Source: an uncultured Clostridia bacterium
Lineage (GTDB): Bacteria > Bacillota > Clostridia > TANB77 > CAG-508
Assembly (NCBI GenBank): GCA_947630065.1
Contig: CANRGE010000014.1
Location: forward strand, 1-42,691
Reading direction: 5' to 3'
Length of the DNA: 42,691 nt
In this document: piece by piece, positions 15,987 through 24,615 of the stretch
Numbering within the stretch: the first letter of the stretch is position 1
Layout: each line of letters starts with the position of its first letter
The notes under the pieces: generated by a model
The model's input: the letters and a program-made list of their open reading frames with translations, nothing else
Databases searched by the model: none
What the model was told of the DNA's origin: nothing
Program-made: the position numbers and the translations under genes

Positions 15987-16136
15987 TTAGCATGCAAGCC
16001 ACACTAAACCAACAATTAATATTCCTGCTCCTATTAGAAATAACCATCCTGTAATTGGAAGTAATAATACTAGTAGGACTCCTATTCCCATTCCTATTAG
16101 GCAAACACCACATGTTTTCTTTAATAATCCTATCAT
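15987..16136 (-). CDS. 49-residue hydrophobic membrane protein
   Basis: The ORF begins MIGLLKKTCGVCLIGMGIGV and is almost entirely hydrophobic, with two likely membrane helices rich in glycine separated by PITGW. GGAGG lies seven bases upstream of the ATG. It precedes spoVM by 35 bases on the same strand, so the two may be co-transcribed and a sporulation membrane role is possible. I do not recognise the family. Confidence 0.65.
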   Translation of the reverse strand: MIGLLKKTCGVCLIGMGIGVLLVLLLPITGWLFLIGAGILIVGLVWLAC

Positions 16137-16264
16137 TTCATTACCTCCGTTTATAATATATTTTTAATAGTTGTTTATATTATTATATTAAATTATGTAA
16201 AAAAGGTGCTAGCAATAAATGATAAATATTTGATATAACTGAATTTTTATGAAAGGAAAATTTT

Positions 16265-16897
16265 ATGAATTTTAATAAAGAACAAATAAATGAAATTATA
16301 AATAAACTAAAAGAAACATACCCAGATGCAAAATGTAGCTTGGATTTTTCTACTCCGTTTGAACTTGTTGTTGCAGTTATGTTATCTGCACAATGTACAG
16401 ATGAAAGAGTTAATAAAACCACTCCTGCATTATTTCAAAAATACAAAACTCCTCAAGATTTTGCAAACTGTAATATTACAGAATTAGAGGAGCTTATTCA
16501 TCCTTGTGGCTTTTATAAAAATAAAGCTAAAAATATAAAAGCTTGTGCGCAAAAGGTTGTTAACAATTTTTCTGGAATTGTTCCTCAAACTATGGAAGAA
16601 TTATTAACTCTTCCTGGAGTTGGTAGAAAAAGTGCAAATGTTGTTTTATTAGAAGTTTTTAATATTGCAGAAGGTATTGCTGTAGATACACATGTAAAAA
16701 GGCTTTCTGGCAGAATTGGATTATCTAAAGAGAACACTCCAGAAAAAATTGAAAAAGATTTAGTAAAAATTTTTCCAAAAGAAAATTTAAAAGATATAAA
16801 TCATGTATTTATTTGGCATGGTAGAAATATTTGTAGTGCTAGAAATCCTAAATGTGAACAATGCCCTATAAATAATTTATGTAAAATGAATAAATAG
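16265..16897 (+). CDS. nth: Endonuclease III
   Basis: 210 residues, normal length. Helix-hairpin-helix LPGVGRKSANVV with the catalytic lysine in this loop region (GRKSAN), the catalytic aspartate in AVDTHVKRLSGR, and a C-terminal 4Fe-4S cluster motif (C-x6-C-x2-C-x5-C, CSARNPKCEQCPINNLC). It is a bifunctional glycosylase/AP lyase removing oxidised pyrimidines in base excision repair. GAAAGGAAAA precedes the ATG. A tiny Cys-rich gene follows after about 37 bases. Confidence 0.97.
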   Translation: MNFNKEQINEIINKLKETYPDAKCSLDFSTPFELVVAVMLSAQCTDERVNKTTPALFQKYKTPQDFANCNITELEELIHPCGFYKNKAKNIKACAQKVVNNFSGIVPQTMEELLTLPGVGRKSANVVLLEVFNIAEGIAVDTHVKRLSGRIGLSKENTPEKIEKDLVKIFPKENLKDINHVFIWHGRNICSARNPKCEQCPINNLCKMNK

Positions 16898-16934
16898 AAT
16901 TTATTTACTAATAATATTCTTAGAGGTGATGAGT

Positions 16935-17069
16935 TTGACAAACATTAATTGTTCCTTAGATTGTGTTTATCAAAAAGACGGAAAATGTTCTTTAGAGACT
17001 GTTGTTTCTAAAATGAATTCTTGTAATAGTAGCTGTTTATATTTTAAGCAAACTGAAAAAGGAAGGTAA
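16935..17069 (+). CDS. Small Cys-rich protein (about 44 residues)
   Basis: Short ORF with six cysteines: MTNINCSLDCVYQKDGKCSL, continuing to CNSSCLYF. The spacing C-x3-C-x7-C ... C-x3-C recalls short Clostridial proteins I remember beginning INCSxxCxYQKDGKC, sometimes labelled by error as hydroxymyristoyl-ACP dehydratases. The TTG at 16935 is chosen because AGAGGTG is seven bases upstream; the ATG at 16929 abuts that site. It follows nth on the same strand and probably shares its transcript. Metal binding is likely from the cysteines but not shown. Confidence 0.65.
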   Translation: MTNINCSLDCVYQKDGKCSLETVVSKMNSCNSSCLYFKQTEKGR

Positions 17070-17140
17070 ATTGAAATGAACCCTCCTTGTTAAACTTTTT
17101 TGTCTAACAATTTGGGTTCACTTCAAATCCCCTTCCTTTT
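17057..17140. terminator. Three-tier nested hairpin, bidirectional terminator
   Basis: Nested stems: AAAAGGAAGG (17057-17066) with 17131-17140; 17071-17083 with 17114-17126 (one mismatch); TTGTTA (17087-17092) with 17105-17110. The left arm includes the stop codon region of the small Cys-rich gene. It separates converging genes. Confidence 0.75.
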
Positions 17141-17157
17141 ATTTTAATCCATATGCA

Positions 17158-17784
<627 letters not shown>

Positions 17785-17803
17785 CTTTCGTTCCTCCTTT
17801 TTT

Positions 17804-18124
17804 CTATTCATCTATATCATTAAAAAAATATTTTATATTATCAAATGTTTTTTCTATAGTTTGAACCGTATGAATTACTGAAATAATATAAATTTTATCA
17901 CTTTCTATAAAGTATATTACTCTATGCTTTTCAAAAATCAGCTGATATATTTTTTTATTATCATATCGAGTTAGTACCTTGCCTAAAAAATTATTTTCTT
18001 TTAGACAATTTACATATTCTACTAATTTTTTTATATATTTTATTGCATTTTCCTTTTCCATTAAAGTTGTTTGCAAAAAATTTTTTAGATTTTCTTTAGA
18101 AAAATTAGACCATACAACTACCAT
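17804..18124 (-). CDS. RelE/ParE-family toxin
   Basis: 106 residues with the RelE/ParE layout: an N-terminal helix pair, central KNNFLGKVLTRYDNKKIYQLIFEKHRVIY, and C-terminal DKIYIISVIHTVQTIEK. In this family the protein either cleaves mRNA at the ribosome or poisons gyrase; the sequence does not tell which. It overlaps the upstream antitoxin gene by seven bases. The broken prepilin-like gene starts 20 bases downstream and likely shares the promoter at 18324-18352. Confidence 0.82.
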   Translation of the reverse strand: MVVVWSNFSKENLKNFLQTTLMEKENAIKYIKKLVEYVNCLKENNFLGKVLTRYDNKKIYQLIFEKHRVIYFIESDKIYIISVIHTVQTIEKTFDNIKYFFNDIDE

Positions 18125-18291
18125 GTCTCAATCTCCTTCAATAATTGCTCCGTAGTAAGTGTATTTCCTTCATTAATATCTTTGATTCCTTTTTCTATAC
18201 TTAGTCTAGTTAGAATAGCATCTAATATTTCACCAATAGTTGCGTTATCTGGTAATGTACTTGTAACTTCCATAACCAATTTTTTCATCAT
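18118..18291 (-). CDS. Antitoxin of the RelE-type module
   Basis: About 57 residues, MMKKLVMEVTSTLPDNATIG at the start and TTEQLLKEIETW at the end. Size, acidic C-terminus and overlap with a RelE/ParE toxin gene mark it as the antitoxin. The start at 18291 (or the next ATG at 18288) fits AGAGAGTG about seven bases upstream; a GTG at 18300 overlaps that site. No DNA-binding motif is obvious. Confidence 0.75.
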   Translation of the reverse strand: MMKKLVMEVTSTLPDNATIGEILDAILTRLSIEKGIKDINEGNTLTTEQLLKEIETW

Positions 18292-18323
18292 ATAAATCAC
18301 TCTCTTTTCTTGTTCTATTCTAA

Positions 18324-18352
18324 ATTATATTCTTTCGTTGTTATTCTGTCAA
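18324..18352 (-). promoter_or_regulatory. Consensus promoter of the RelE-type TA operon
   Basis: TTGACA (18352-18347), 17 bases, TATAAT (18329-18324), directly abutting the ddl stop codon. The 20 bases around the -35 (18341-18360) are identical to those at 21950-21969 and 28473-28492. Confidence 0.85.
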
Positions 18353-19549
18353 TTATTTTTTTAATTTGCTTCCGCCTTTTAAACTATTCATAGACATTCC
18401 TGATAATATATTGCTATCAAATGAATATGTTATATTTCTTTCTTCTCTATTTTTCTTTAAAGCAATATCTATTAGTTCATCTAATAACTTGGTATAGTTT
18501 AAACCTGTTGCTTTCCATAAATGGAATGATAATGAGCCTGGAATTGTATTTACTTCGTTTACAAATATTTCGTTTGTGTCTTTATCTATCATAAAGTCTA
18601 TACGAATAACTCCTGAGCAACCTAATACTTCAAATGTTTTTAATGCTAATTCTTGTATTTGTTTTTTTACATTTTCTTCTATATCTGCTGGTAATTTTAG
18701 TACAGATGCATTCATTGATTTCATAGCACCTGTCTTTTTCCCTCCAGATATATATTTATCTTTATAACTTAATATTTCATCTGTTTTTACTGGTTCTTCA
18801 CATTCTGAAGCTTTTGCAAGTTCATAATCTCCTACAACTGAGCAATTAATTTCTTTTAAGTTCTTGATTGCTCTTTCAACAAGTATTTTTCTAGAATATG
18901 TAAATGCATTTTCTATTGCTTCTTTTAAATCTTCTTGATTTTTTGCAATTTTAATTCCTACACTAGAGCCTAAATTTATAGGTTTAACTATTACAGGATA
19001 TGAAAATTTTGTCTCAATTTCGTTTATTGTATTTTCTGGATTTTCATTATAATTTTTTAAGCTAATACATTTGCAGTCTAATACTGGGATTTCATTATCT
19101 TTTAAAACACATTTGCAAACATATTTATCCATACCTACGCTAGATGAAATAACATCACATCCAACATATGGAATATTAAACATTTTTAAAAATCCTTGTA
19201 ATGTACCATCTTCAACATTTGTACCATGTACAATAGGAAATGCAATATCTATATAATCATATACTTCATTTTGATAAATTTTTTTCTCACATCTTAATAA
19301 TGCTACTTTATTATCCTTTTGAGCAAGTATAATTTGAGTACTGTTTTTTAATAAATTATCAATATCTTTGTAATTAGAAATATCTCCTATTAAATTTCCG
19401 CAATACATTTTATTGTCCTTTGCAATATATATAGGAACAATATCATATTTGTCTTTATCCATATTTTCTATAGCTTGAATGGCAGTAATTATAGAAACTT
19501 CATGTTCAACACTTCTTCCGCCAAAAAATACACCAACTTTAATTTTCAT
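18353..19549 (-). CDS. ddl: D-alanine--D-alanine ligase
   Basis: About 398 residues of the ATP-grasp Ddl family: KVGVFFGGRSVEHEVSI at the N-terminus, HGTNVEDGTLQG, the ATP-binding stretch PVIVKPINLGSSVGI, and the C-terminal metal-binding region IRIDFMIDKDTNEIFVNEVNTIPG. The omega-loop carries SYKDKY, with a tyrosine where D-Ala-D-Ala ligases have one, so D-Ala-D-Ala is the likely product; a D-Ala-D-Ser (VanG-like) activity cannot be excluded. The ATG at 19549 fits; a longer frame runs into the preceding gene. Last gene of the hydrolase-Mur ligase-ddl operon. Confidence 0.9.
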   Translation of the reverse strand: MKIKVGVFFGGRSVEHEVSIITAIQAIENMDKDKYDIVPIYIAKDNKMYCGNLIGDISNYKDIDNLLKNSTQIILAQKDNKVALLRCEKKIYQNEVYDYIDIAFPIVHGTNVEDGTLQGFLKMFNIPYVGCDVISSSVGMDKYVCKCVLKDNEIPVLDCKCISLKNYNENPENTINEIETKFSYPVIVKPINLGSSVGIKIAKNQEDLKEAIENAFTYSRKILVERAIKNLKEINCSVVGDYELAKASECEEPVKTDEILSYKDKYISGGKKTGAMKSMNASVLKLPADIEENVKKQIQELALKTFEVLGCSGVIRIDFMIDKDTNEIFVNEVNTIPGSLSFHLWKATGLNYTKLLDELIDIALKKNREERNITYSFDSNILSGMSMNSLKGGSKLKK

Positions 19550-19568
19550 AACTTTTACATATCCTTTC

Positions 19569-21083
19569 TTATAAATTATAATTATCTGGTAAGTCATTCT
19601 CTAACAAAACGGTTGCTTTATCATTTAAATTAAATTTTGTAATTTGCGCAACTGCTTCTTGTGGACTATTTACCATAAATATTCTGTCTTGTCTAAATTT
19701 TTTTGAATTTATTCCATTTAAAATATATTTAGATATTGTACTATTTACTATAAATATATAATCACAAACATCACACATATATTCTCCAAATTCAAAGTTG
19801 AATTTCTCTCCATCTGCACCTAATTCTATTAACCCTGGTGTAACAATAATTTTTGTTCCCTCAAATTCTGATAATGTATCTATTGCAAGTTTAGAGCTCA
19901 CAGGATTAGAATTGTAAGAATCATCAATTATATTTAAATTTCCTCTGGAAATTAACTGTAATCTATGTTCAACACTCTTAATTTCTCTAACACGAGAGAC
20001 TAATCTATCTAATGAAATATCTAAATGATTTGCAACTGCAATTGCTCCTGTTATATTTACTATATTGTGTCTACCAATAAGTTTAGTTTTAAAATCTATA
20101 TCCTTAATTGAAAATGATAGTCCATCTGAAGATGATTTTAAATTGAAAGCATTATAATCTAATTTTTCATTATTAATTCCATATGTTATAATATTAGGTT
20201 TATTTTGCTTAGCAATATATTCATTGTCATAGTTTAAAAATGTTATTCCTCCATTTTTACTTACAGAGTCATATAATTCAAATTTTGTTTTTATTATATT
20301 ATCAATATTTTTAAAACTTTCTAAATGTTGAGGTCCAATAGATGTTATAATTCCTAATTTAGGATTTACAATATCACATATTTCTTTAATGTCACCTATT
20401 TTTGTTGCTCCCATTTCACAAATAAAAATTTGATGAATTGGTTTTAAATTTTCTCTTATTGTTTTTACTACACCCATAGTAGTGTTATAGTTTTTAGGTG
20501 TAGTTAAAACTTCGTATTTTGCACTTAGAGTTTTTACTAAAAAGTTCTTCACACTAGTTTTGCCATAACTTCCTGTAACTCCAATAACTGTTAAGTTAGG
20601 CATATTTTTTAATATTTTTTTTGCGTCATTAATGTAATACTTTCTAATTCCATATTCTATAGGATAATTGATTATATTTGCAATAATACATATACAAAAT
20701 GCTATAATGTTTAGTATTCCTAGAGTTATATAATTATTACTTATTACACAAATAAGTATAATTATTATAGCTTCAGTTATGCTCATTCTAATTACTCTAT
20801 TTGTGAATTTTAGTGGTATTTTTGCTTTACTTTTTGGTAAATTAGTAAAGATTGAAATTGCTAAAATTATAATAGAAATTATACTTGCAATATTGTTATT
20901 AAGTAATAATATTAATGTGGGAATTAATACGCTAATACTTTTTAATAGAATTTTCTTAGCATTTGTTTTCATCCAATTTGCATATTTTTTAATAAAATAT
21001 GAATTTAGTTGGAACATATGCATATAAAACAATAATAGCAAAATTAAATTCGTTATTAATTCTATTTTAATTATTATTTCCAT
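19569..21083 (-). CDS. Membrane-anchored Mur ligase (MurF-like)
   Basis: 504 residues. The first ~140 hold about five membrane segments (about 6-26, 46-62, 66-82, 101-118, 119-138), unlike cytoplasmic MurF. The rest is a Mur ligase: P-loop GVTGSYGKTS (168-177), NYNTTMGV, ICEMGATKIGDI, GPQHLESF, GRHNIVN, and DDSYNSNPVS. MurF adds D-Ala-D-Ala to the UDP-MurNAc-tripeptide; the next gene makes that dipeptide. The membrane fusion suggests a lipid-linked or membrane-local substrate, which is inference. GGAGG precedes the ATG, and the gene overlaps the upstream hydrolase by 17 bases. Confidence 0.85.
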   Translation of the reverse strand: MEIIIKIELITNLILLLLFYMHMFQLNSYFIKKYANWMKTNAKKILLKSISVLIPTLILLLNNNIASIISIIILAISIFTNLPKSKAKIPLKFTNRVIRMSITEAIIIILICVISNNYITLGILNIIAFCICIIANIINYPIEYGIRKYYINDAKKILKNMPNLTVIGVTGSYGKTSVKNFLVKTLSAKYEVLTTPKNYNTTMGVVKTIRENLKPIHQIFICEMGATKIGDIKEICDIVNPKLGIITSIGPQHLESFKNIDNIIKTKFELYDSVSKNGGITFLNYDNEYIAKQNKPNIITYGINNEKLDYNAFNLKSSSDGLSFSIKDIDFKTKLIGRHNIVNITGAIAVANHLDISLDRLVSRVREIKSVEHRLQLISRGNLNIIDDSYNSNPVSSKLAIDTLSEFEGTKIIVTPGLIELGADGEKFNFEFGEYMCDVCDYIFIVNSTISKYILNGINSKKFRQDRIFMVNSPQEAVAQITKFNLNDKATVLLENDLPDNYNL

Positions 21084-21864
21084 TATTTCCTCCAGTTAAA
21101 AAATTTGCAATTACTATGTTTACATATGCAGGATTCTCTAAAAATACATAATGTGAACATCCTTTTACTTTAACAAGCCCTGCATCTGGAATCATTTTTT
21201 CCATAATTTCTGCATCTTCTATAGGAGTTGCTGTATCATTTTCACCCCATATTAATAGTGTAGGTGCTTTAATATTTGGTAAAAAGTTTCTAACATCTTC
21301 ATTAATTAACTTTACCATAGTTTCTCTCATTATTGGACTAGCATCTTTATAATCAGCTGAGCCAAAATGATTTTTAACTTTATCTAAAAGATTTGGAAAA
21401 ATCTTTTTTACTGGTTTTATTTGTGCAATTTTTTTGCATAATTTAAATGTTTTAATTCTTATTGTTTGTGTCATAGTTTTCTTATGTACTATACCTGCAC
21501 TTCCAATTAAAATAATTTTATTTATTTTAAAGCCTAAATCTGGCTTACTCATTAATTTTATTATTACTCTACCACCATTAGAATGTCCTATTACATCTAG
21601 TTCGTTAATATTTTGCGATTTAATAAATTTAGCTATGAATGTAATATAATCATCTACATTCCAACTTTTTTTGGGCTCATCAGACTTCCCAAATCCTGGC
21701 ATATCTAGACATAAAACATTTGCATATGTAGATATTGAATTAATCAATGTAGTATATGTATTTATAACCGTTCCCCATCCTGGAATAATGAGAACAGTTT
21801 TTCCAGTACCCTTTTTTATGTAATTGATTTTTAAATTATCTATATATGTTTCTATTTTAGTCAC
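21067..21864 (-). CDS. Alpha/beta-fold hydrolase of the Mur ligase-ddl operon
   Basis: 265 residues with a full triad: Ser95 in GHSNGG, Asp210 in GENDTATP, His238 in GCSHYVF, and oxyanion-hole IIPGWG. No signal peptide, so cytoplasmic. The C-terminus ends NFLTGGNNGNNN, a tail created by overlap with the next gene. First gene of a three-gene operon with a MurF-like ligase and ddl, so a substrate among cell-wall precursors is possible. A consensus promoter lies at 21933-21961. Confidence 0.87.
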   Translation of the reverse strand: MTKIETYIDNLKINYIKKGTGKTVLIIPGWGTVINTYTTLINSISTYANVLCLDMPGFGKSDEPKKSWNVDDYITFIAKFIKSQNINELDVIGHSNGGRVIIKLMSKPDLGFKINKIILIGSAGIVHKKTMTQTIRIKTFKLCKKIAQIKPVKKIFPNLLDKVKNHFGSADYKDASPIMRETMVKLINEDVRNFLPNIKAPTLLIWGENDTATPIEDAEIMEKMIPDAGLVKVKGCSHYVFLENPAYVNIVIANFLTGGNNGNNN

Positions 21865-21932
21865 TTCCTCTTTGTAATAATCAATATTTATTATACAGAA
21901 TATTCCATTATCTAATATAATATACTTTTTTT

Positions 21933-21961
21933 ATTATATGTATTAATTATTATTCTGTCAA
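21933..21961 (-). promoter_or_regulatory. Consensus promoter of the hydrolase-Mur ligase-ddl operon
   Basis: TTGACA (21961-21956), 17 bases, TATAAT (21938-21933), about 70 bases from the hydrolase ATG. The -35 context is the 20-base sequence shared with 18341-18360 and 28473-28492. Confidence 0.85.
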
Positions 21962-22039
21962 TTATTTTTCTGCTTTTTAATTCTTATACTAGCATATTTC
22001 CTATTTTATTTACTTTTTTATAATTGCAATTATTTAAAT

Positions 22040-24487
22040 TTAAAATCCTATTTTCCTTTTGCCTTTTTCGTTTTCTGCTATTAATTTTTCATATCTTATA
22101 TCTTCTTTTGTTATTAAATATAAATCTGCATCTTTATTTCCTTTTTCTATATTTTTAGAGTGTTCTATTAATATATTTTGGAATACAGTATTTATATATC
22201 TACCATTTCCAAAGTGTTCAAAAGTAGATGATTCCTTTATTATATCTTTTAGTTTTAGTAATGCTTCATCAGTGATTTTTAATTTATTCTTTTCTAATAA
22301 ATTTAAATATATTTGTGTTAATTCATCTAATGTAAAGTCTGGAAAGTTTATTCTATAGCCTATTCTTGATATTAATCCTGGATTTGCTTCTTGGAAATGT
22401 TTCATTTCGTTTTTATAACCTGCAAATATTATAACTAATTTATCTTTATAATCTTCCATAAGTTTTAATAATGTTGCTATACATTCATTTCCAAATTGTG
22501 CACCATTTCCAGTTCCTAAGGTTATTGCATATGCTTCATCTATGAATAATACTCCACCTAATGCTGATTTTACTACATTATATGTTTTTCCTGAAGTTTG
22601 TCCTATATATTCCGCAATTAAATCTTTTGCTGTTACTTCTGTTAATTTGTTTTGATTAATGTATCCCAAATTATAGAAAATATCTGTTATTAGTCTTCCT
22701 ACTGTCGTTTTTCCTGTCCCTGGATTTCCAGAAAATATCATATGTAAATTGAAATTTTTTATATCCAAATTTACTTTTTTATTAAATTTTAATAATGCTA
22801 CTAAGTCATTTATTTGTTCTTTTATTTCTTTTAGTCCTACTAATCCGTTTAAATCTTTCATTATAGTTGGTAAGTCACGTGTATTATATGCTTCTGGTAT
22901 ATCTTCTTCTTTTAATTCTTGTTTTTTCTTTAATGAAAAAGTATTGTTTACATTTAAAACAATTAAATTATATAATCTATTTACATATTCCATATCTTTT
23001 ATATCGCTTTGCTTATATGTAGCTTTTATATAATTATAAATTTTTTGTTTAACTTCTTCTGATACCACAATGCTTTTTTCTAACTTTTCTATTAATAAGT
23101 TGTTTATTTGTTCTACATCTAGCTTATCTATTTCTAACTCTAAATTTATAAGTCTTTGAAATAATTTATGATGATTTCCTAGTATTTGTTTTAACATTTC
23201 TCTTTCACCATAAATTATAGTACATACTCTAGTATTATTCTTCTCCATCTCATCTGTTAGAATATTTAAAATTAAATTTTGTTGCATATGGTCTGTATAT
23301 AGTAAATTTTCAAAGTTATGTAATAACAGTGTTCCACTTTTTGCATTGTCATTATTATCATAATATAATTTTTTAATGAGAAATTTATCTAATATAACAT
23401 TATTTATATATTCACTATAATATCTCATGTCCTCTGCTAAATATCCAAAGAACCACATAAATTCCCCAATTATTGTAGTAATTTTTTCTACTCCTTCTTT
23501 ATCATTAGAGTAAAAAAGTATATTAATTGGAACAAATGGTATTCCTTCTTTGTATCTGTAATTTAAAATATAATTTAGTATATTATATATTTTTTCTTTT
23601 GTTTTCTTAGAATATGGTAATTCTTCTACTTTGCGGAATGATTTGTAAACAAAATAATGTGATCTCATTTTCATATCATTTTCTGCATCTTCATTTTTAA
23701 AAATTTCTCTTAATTTTAAAATAATATCAATTTTTTCAATTTCTATTAGGTATTTATAATATGCTGCAATTTTATATACTCTTGCAAATCTATCTTTTTC
23801 TTTGAATATATTATCCATGTCATTTAAATCTAAAGTTAAATGTTCTCCCGAAGCGCTATTTTTATAATAGCTCAACAGTTTATTTACATAATATTCATTA
23901 TTGTTTTTTTGTGTCAAATTTAAGTAATTACATTCTACTTTCTTTTCATTTTCGTCATACTTAACTATTGAAATTAAATCAGCTTCTAATATACTTTGTA
24001 CATATAATAAATCTATTTTATCAACTGATTTAAAAAAGCTTTGTTCAGGAACTTTTTTAAATTGAGGTGCCTTTCTATTTAATATATAGTCTATTACATC
24101 TATATATTTTATTTCTTTTGCATTAGTTACATCATATTTTACTATTTCATCCATAAATATTGTAACATTCTTTATAAGACAAGCTTTTTTACAATTACAG
24201 CATGCACATAAAATAAAGCTCTTTACTCTATCTATTGAGTTCTCTGTAGATACTATTGAATTTTCTATATCACATCTGAAAGATAATATATAATCTAAAT
24301 AATTGTATGCATCATTTAAGCATGCTCTTATTGCTCGTACACTTGGTGCTTTATCTTTTGGTCTATTTATAGTTATTAATTCTAAATTTATGTACATTCT
24401 TATTAGTTCAAGCTCTTCTTTAGGTAATTCTAAAAATCCTTTTATAACATCATTTTTAGCTATTAATTCTTCAATTTCTTGCTCCAT
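22040..24487 (-). CDS. SpoVK/CbbX-like AAA+ ATPase with long N-terminal region
   Basis: 815 residues. The C-terminal AAA+ domain is complete: GLVGLKEIKEQI, Walker A GNPGTGKT (587-594), Walker B LFIDEAYAI, IIFAGYKNEM, and arginine-finger region NPGLISRIGYRINFPDF, all typical of the CbxX/CfqX-SpoVK group. The middle contains a Walker-B-like stretch (GTLLLHNFENLL near 390) without a P-loop, so perhaps a degenerate AAA module. The N-terminus has a cysteine cluster (CACCNCKKAC). SpoVK in Bacillus acts in late sporulation; here the role is inferred only from the domain. No neighbours in an operon; a promoter is at 24532-24559. Confidence 0.8.
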   Translation of the reverse strand: MEQEIEELIAKNDVIKGFLELPKEELELIRMYINLELITINRPKDKAPSVRAIRACLNDAYNYLDYILSFRCDIENSIVSTENSIDRVKSFILCACCNCKKACLIKNVTIFMDEIVKYDVTNAKEIKYIDVIDYILNRKAPQFKKVPEQSFFKSVDKIDLLYVQSILEADLISIVKYDENEKKVECNYLNLTQKNNNEYYVNKLLSYYKNSASGEHLTLDLNDMDNIFKEKDRFARVYKIAAYYKYLIEIEKIDIILKLREIFKNEDAENDMKMRSHYFVYKSFRKVEELPYSKKTKEKIYNILNYILNYRYKEGIPFVPINILFYSNDKEGVEKITTIIGEFMWFFGYLAEDMRYYSEYINNVILDKFLIKKLYYDNNDNAKSGTLLLHNFENLLYTDHMQQNLILNILTDEMEKNNTRVCTIIYGEREMLKQILGNHHKLFQRLINLELEIDKLDVEQINNLLIEKLEKSIVVSEEVKQKIYNYIKATYKQSDIKDMEYVNRLYNLIVLNVNNTFSLKKKQELKEEDIPEAYNTRDLPTIMKDLNGLVGLKEIKEQINDLVALLKFNKKVNLDIKNFNLHMIFSGNPGTGKTTVGRLITDIFYNLGYINQNKLTEVTAKDLIAEYIGQTSGKTYNVVKSALGGVLFIDEAYAITLGTGNGAQFGNECIATLLKLMEDYKDKLVIIFAGYKNEMKHFQEANPGLISRIGYRINFPDFTLDELTQIYLNLLEKNKLKITDEALLKLKDIIKESSTFEHFGNGRYINTVFQNILIEHSKNIEKGNKDADLYLITKEDIRYEKLIAENEKGKRKIGF

Positions 24488-24531
24488 TTTTTACTCCTTT
24501 TTTTCTTAAATGATTACTTTATTAATTAAAT

Positions 24532-24559
24532 TTTATATCTAATATAACAACATTGTCAA
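24532..24559 (-). promoter_or_regulatory. Promoter of the AAA+ ATPase gene
   Basis: TTGACA (24559-24554) with TATAAA after 16 bases (24537-24532), about 45 bases upstream of the ATG. Confidence 0.6.
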
Positions 24560-24564
24560 TTGAA

Positions 24565-24594
24565 AAAGTGAAGAAAATACTACTTCCTCACTTT
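24565..24594 (-). terminator. Terminator of the GtrII-like gene
   Basis: Stem AAAGTGAAG with CTTCcTCACTTT (one bulged base), followed by a T-run on the minus strand, 20 bases past the stop codon of the glycosyltransferase gene. Confidence 0.7.
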
Positions 24595-24615
24595 ATAAAA
24601 TATTTATAATTAACA

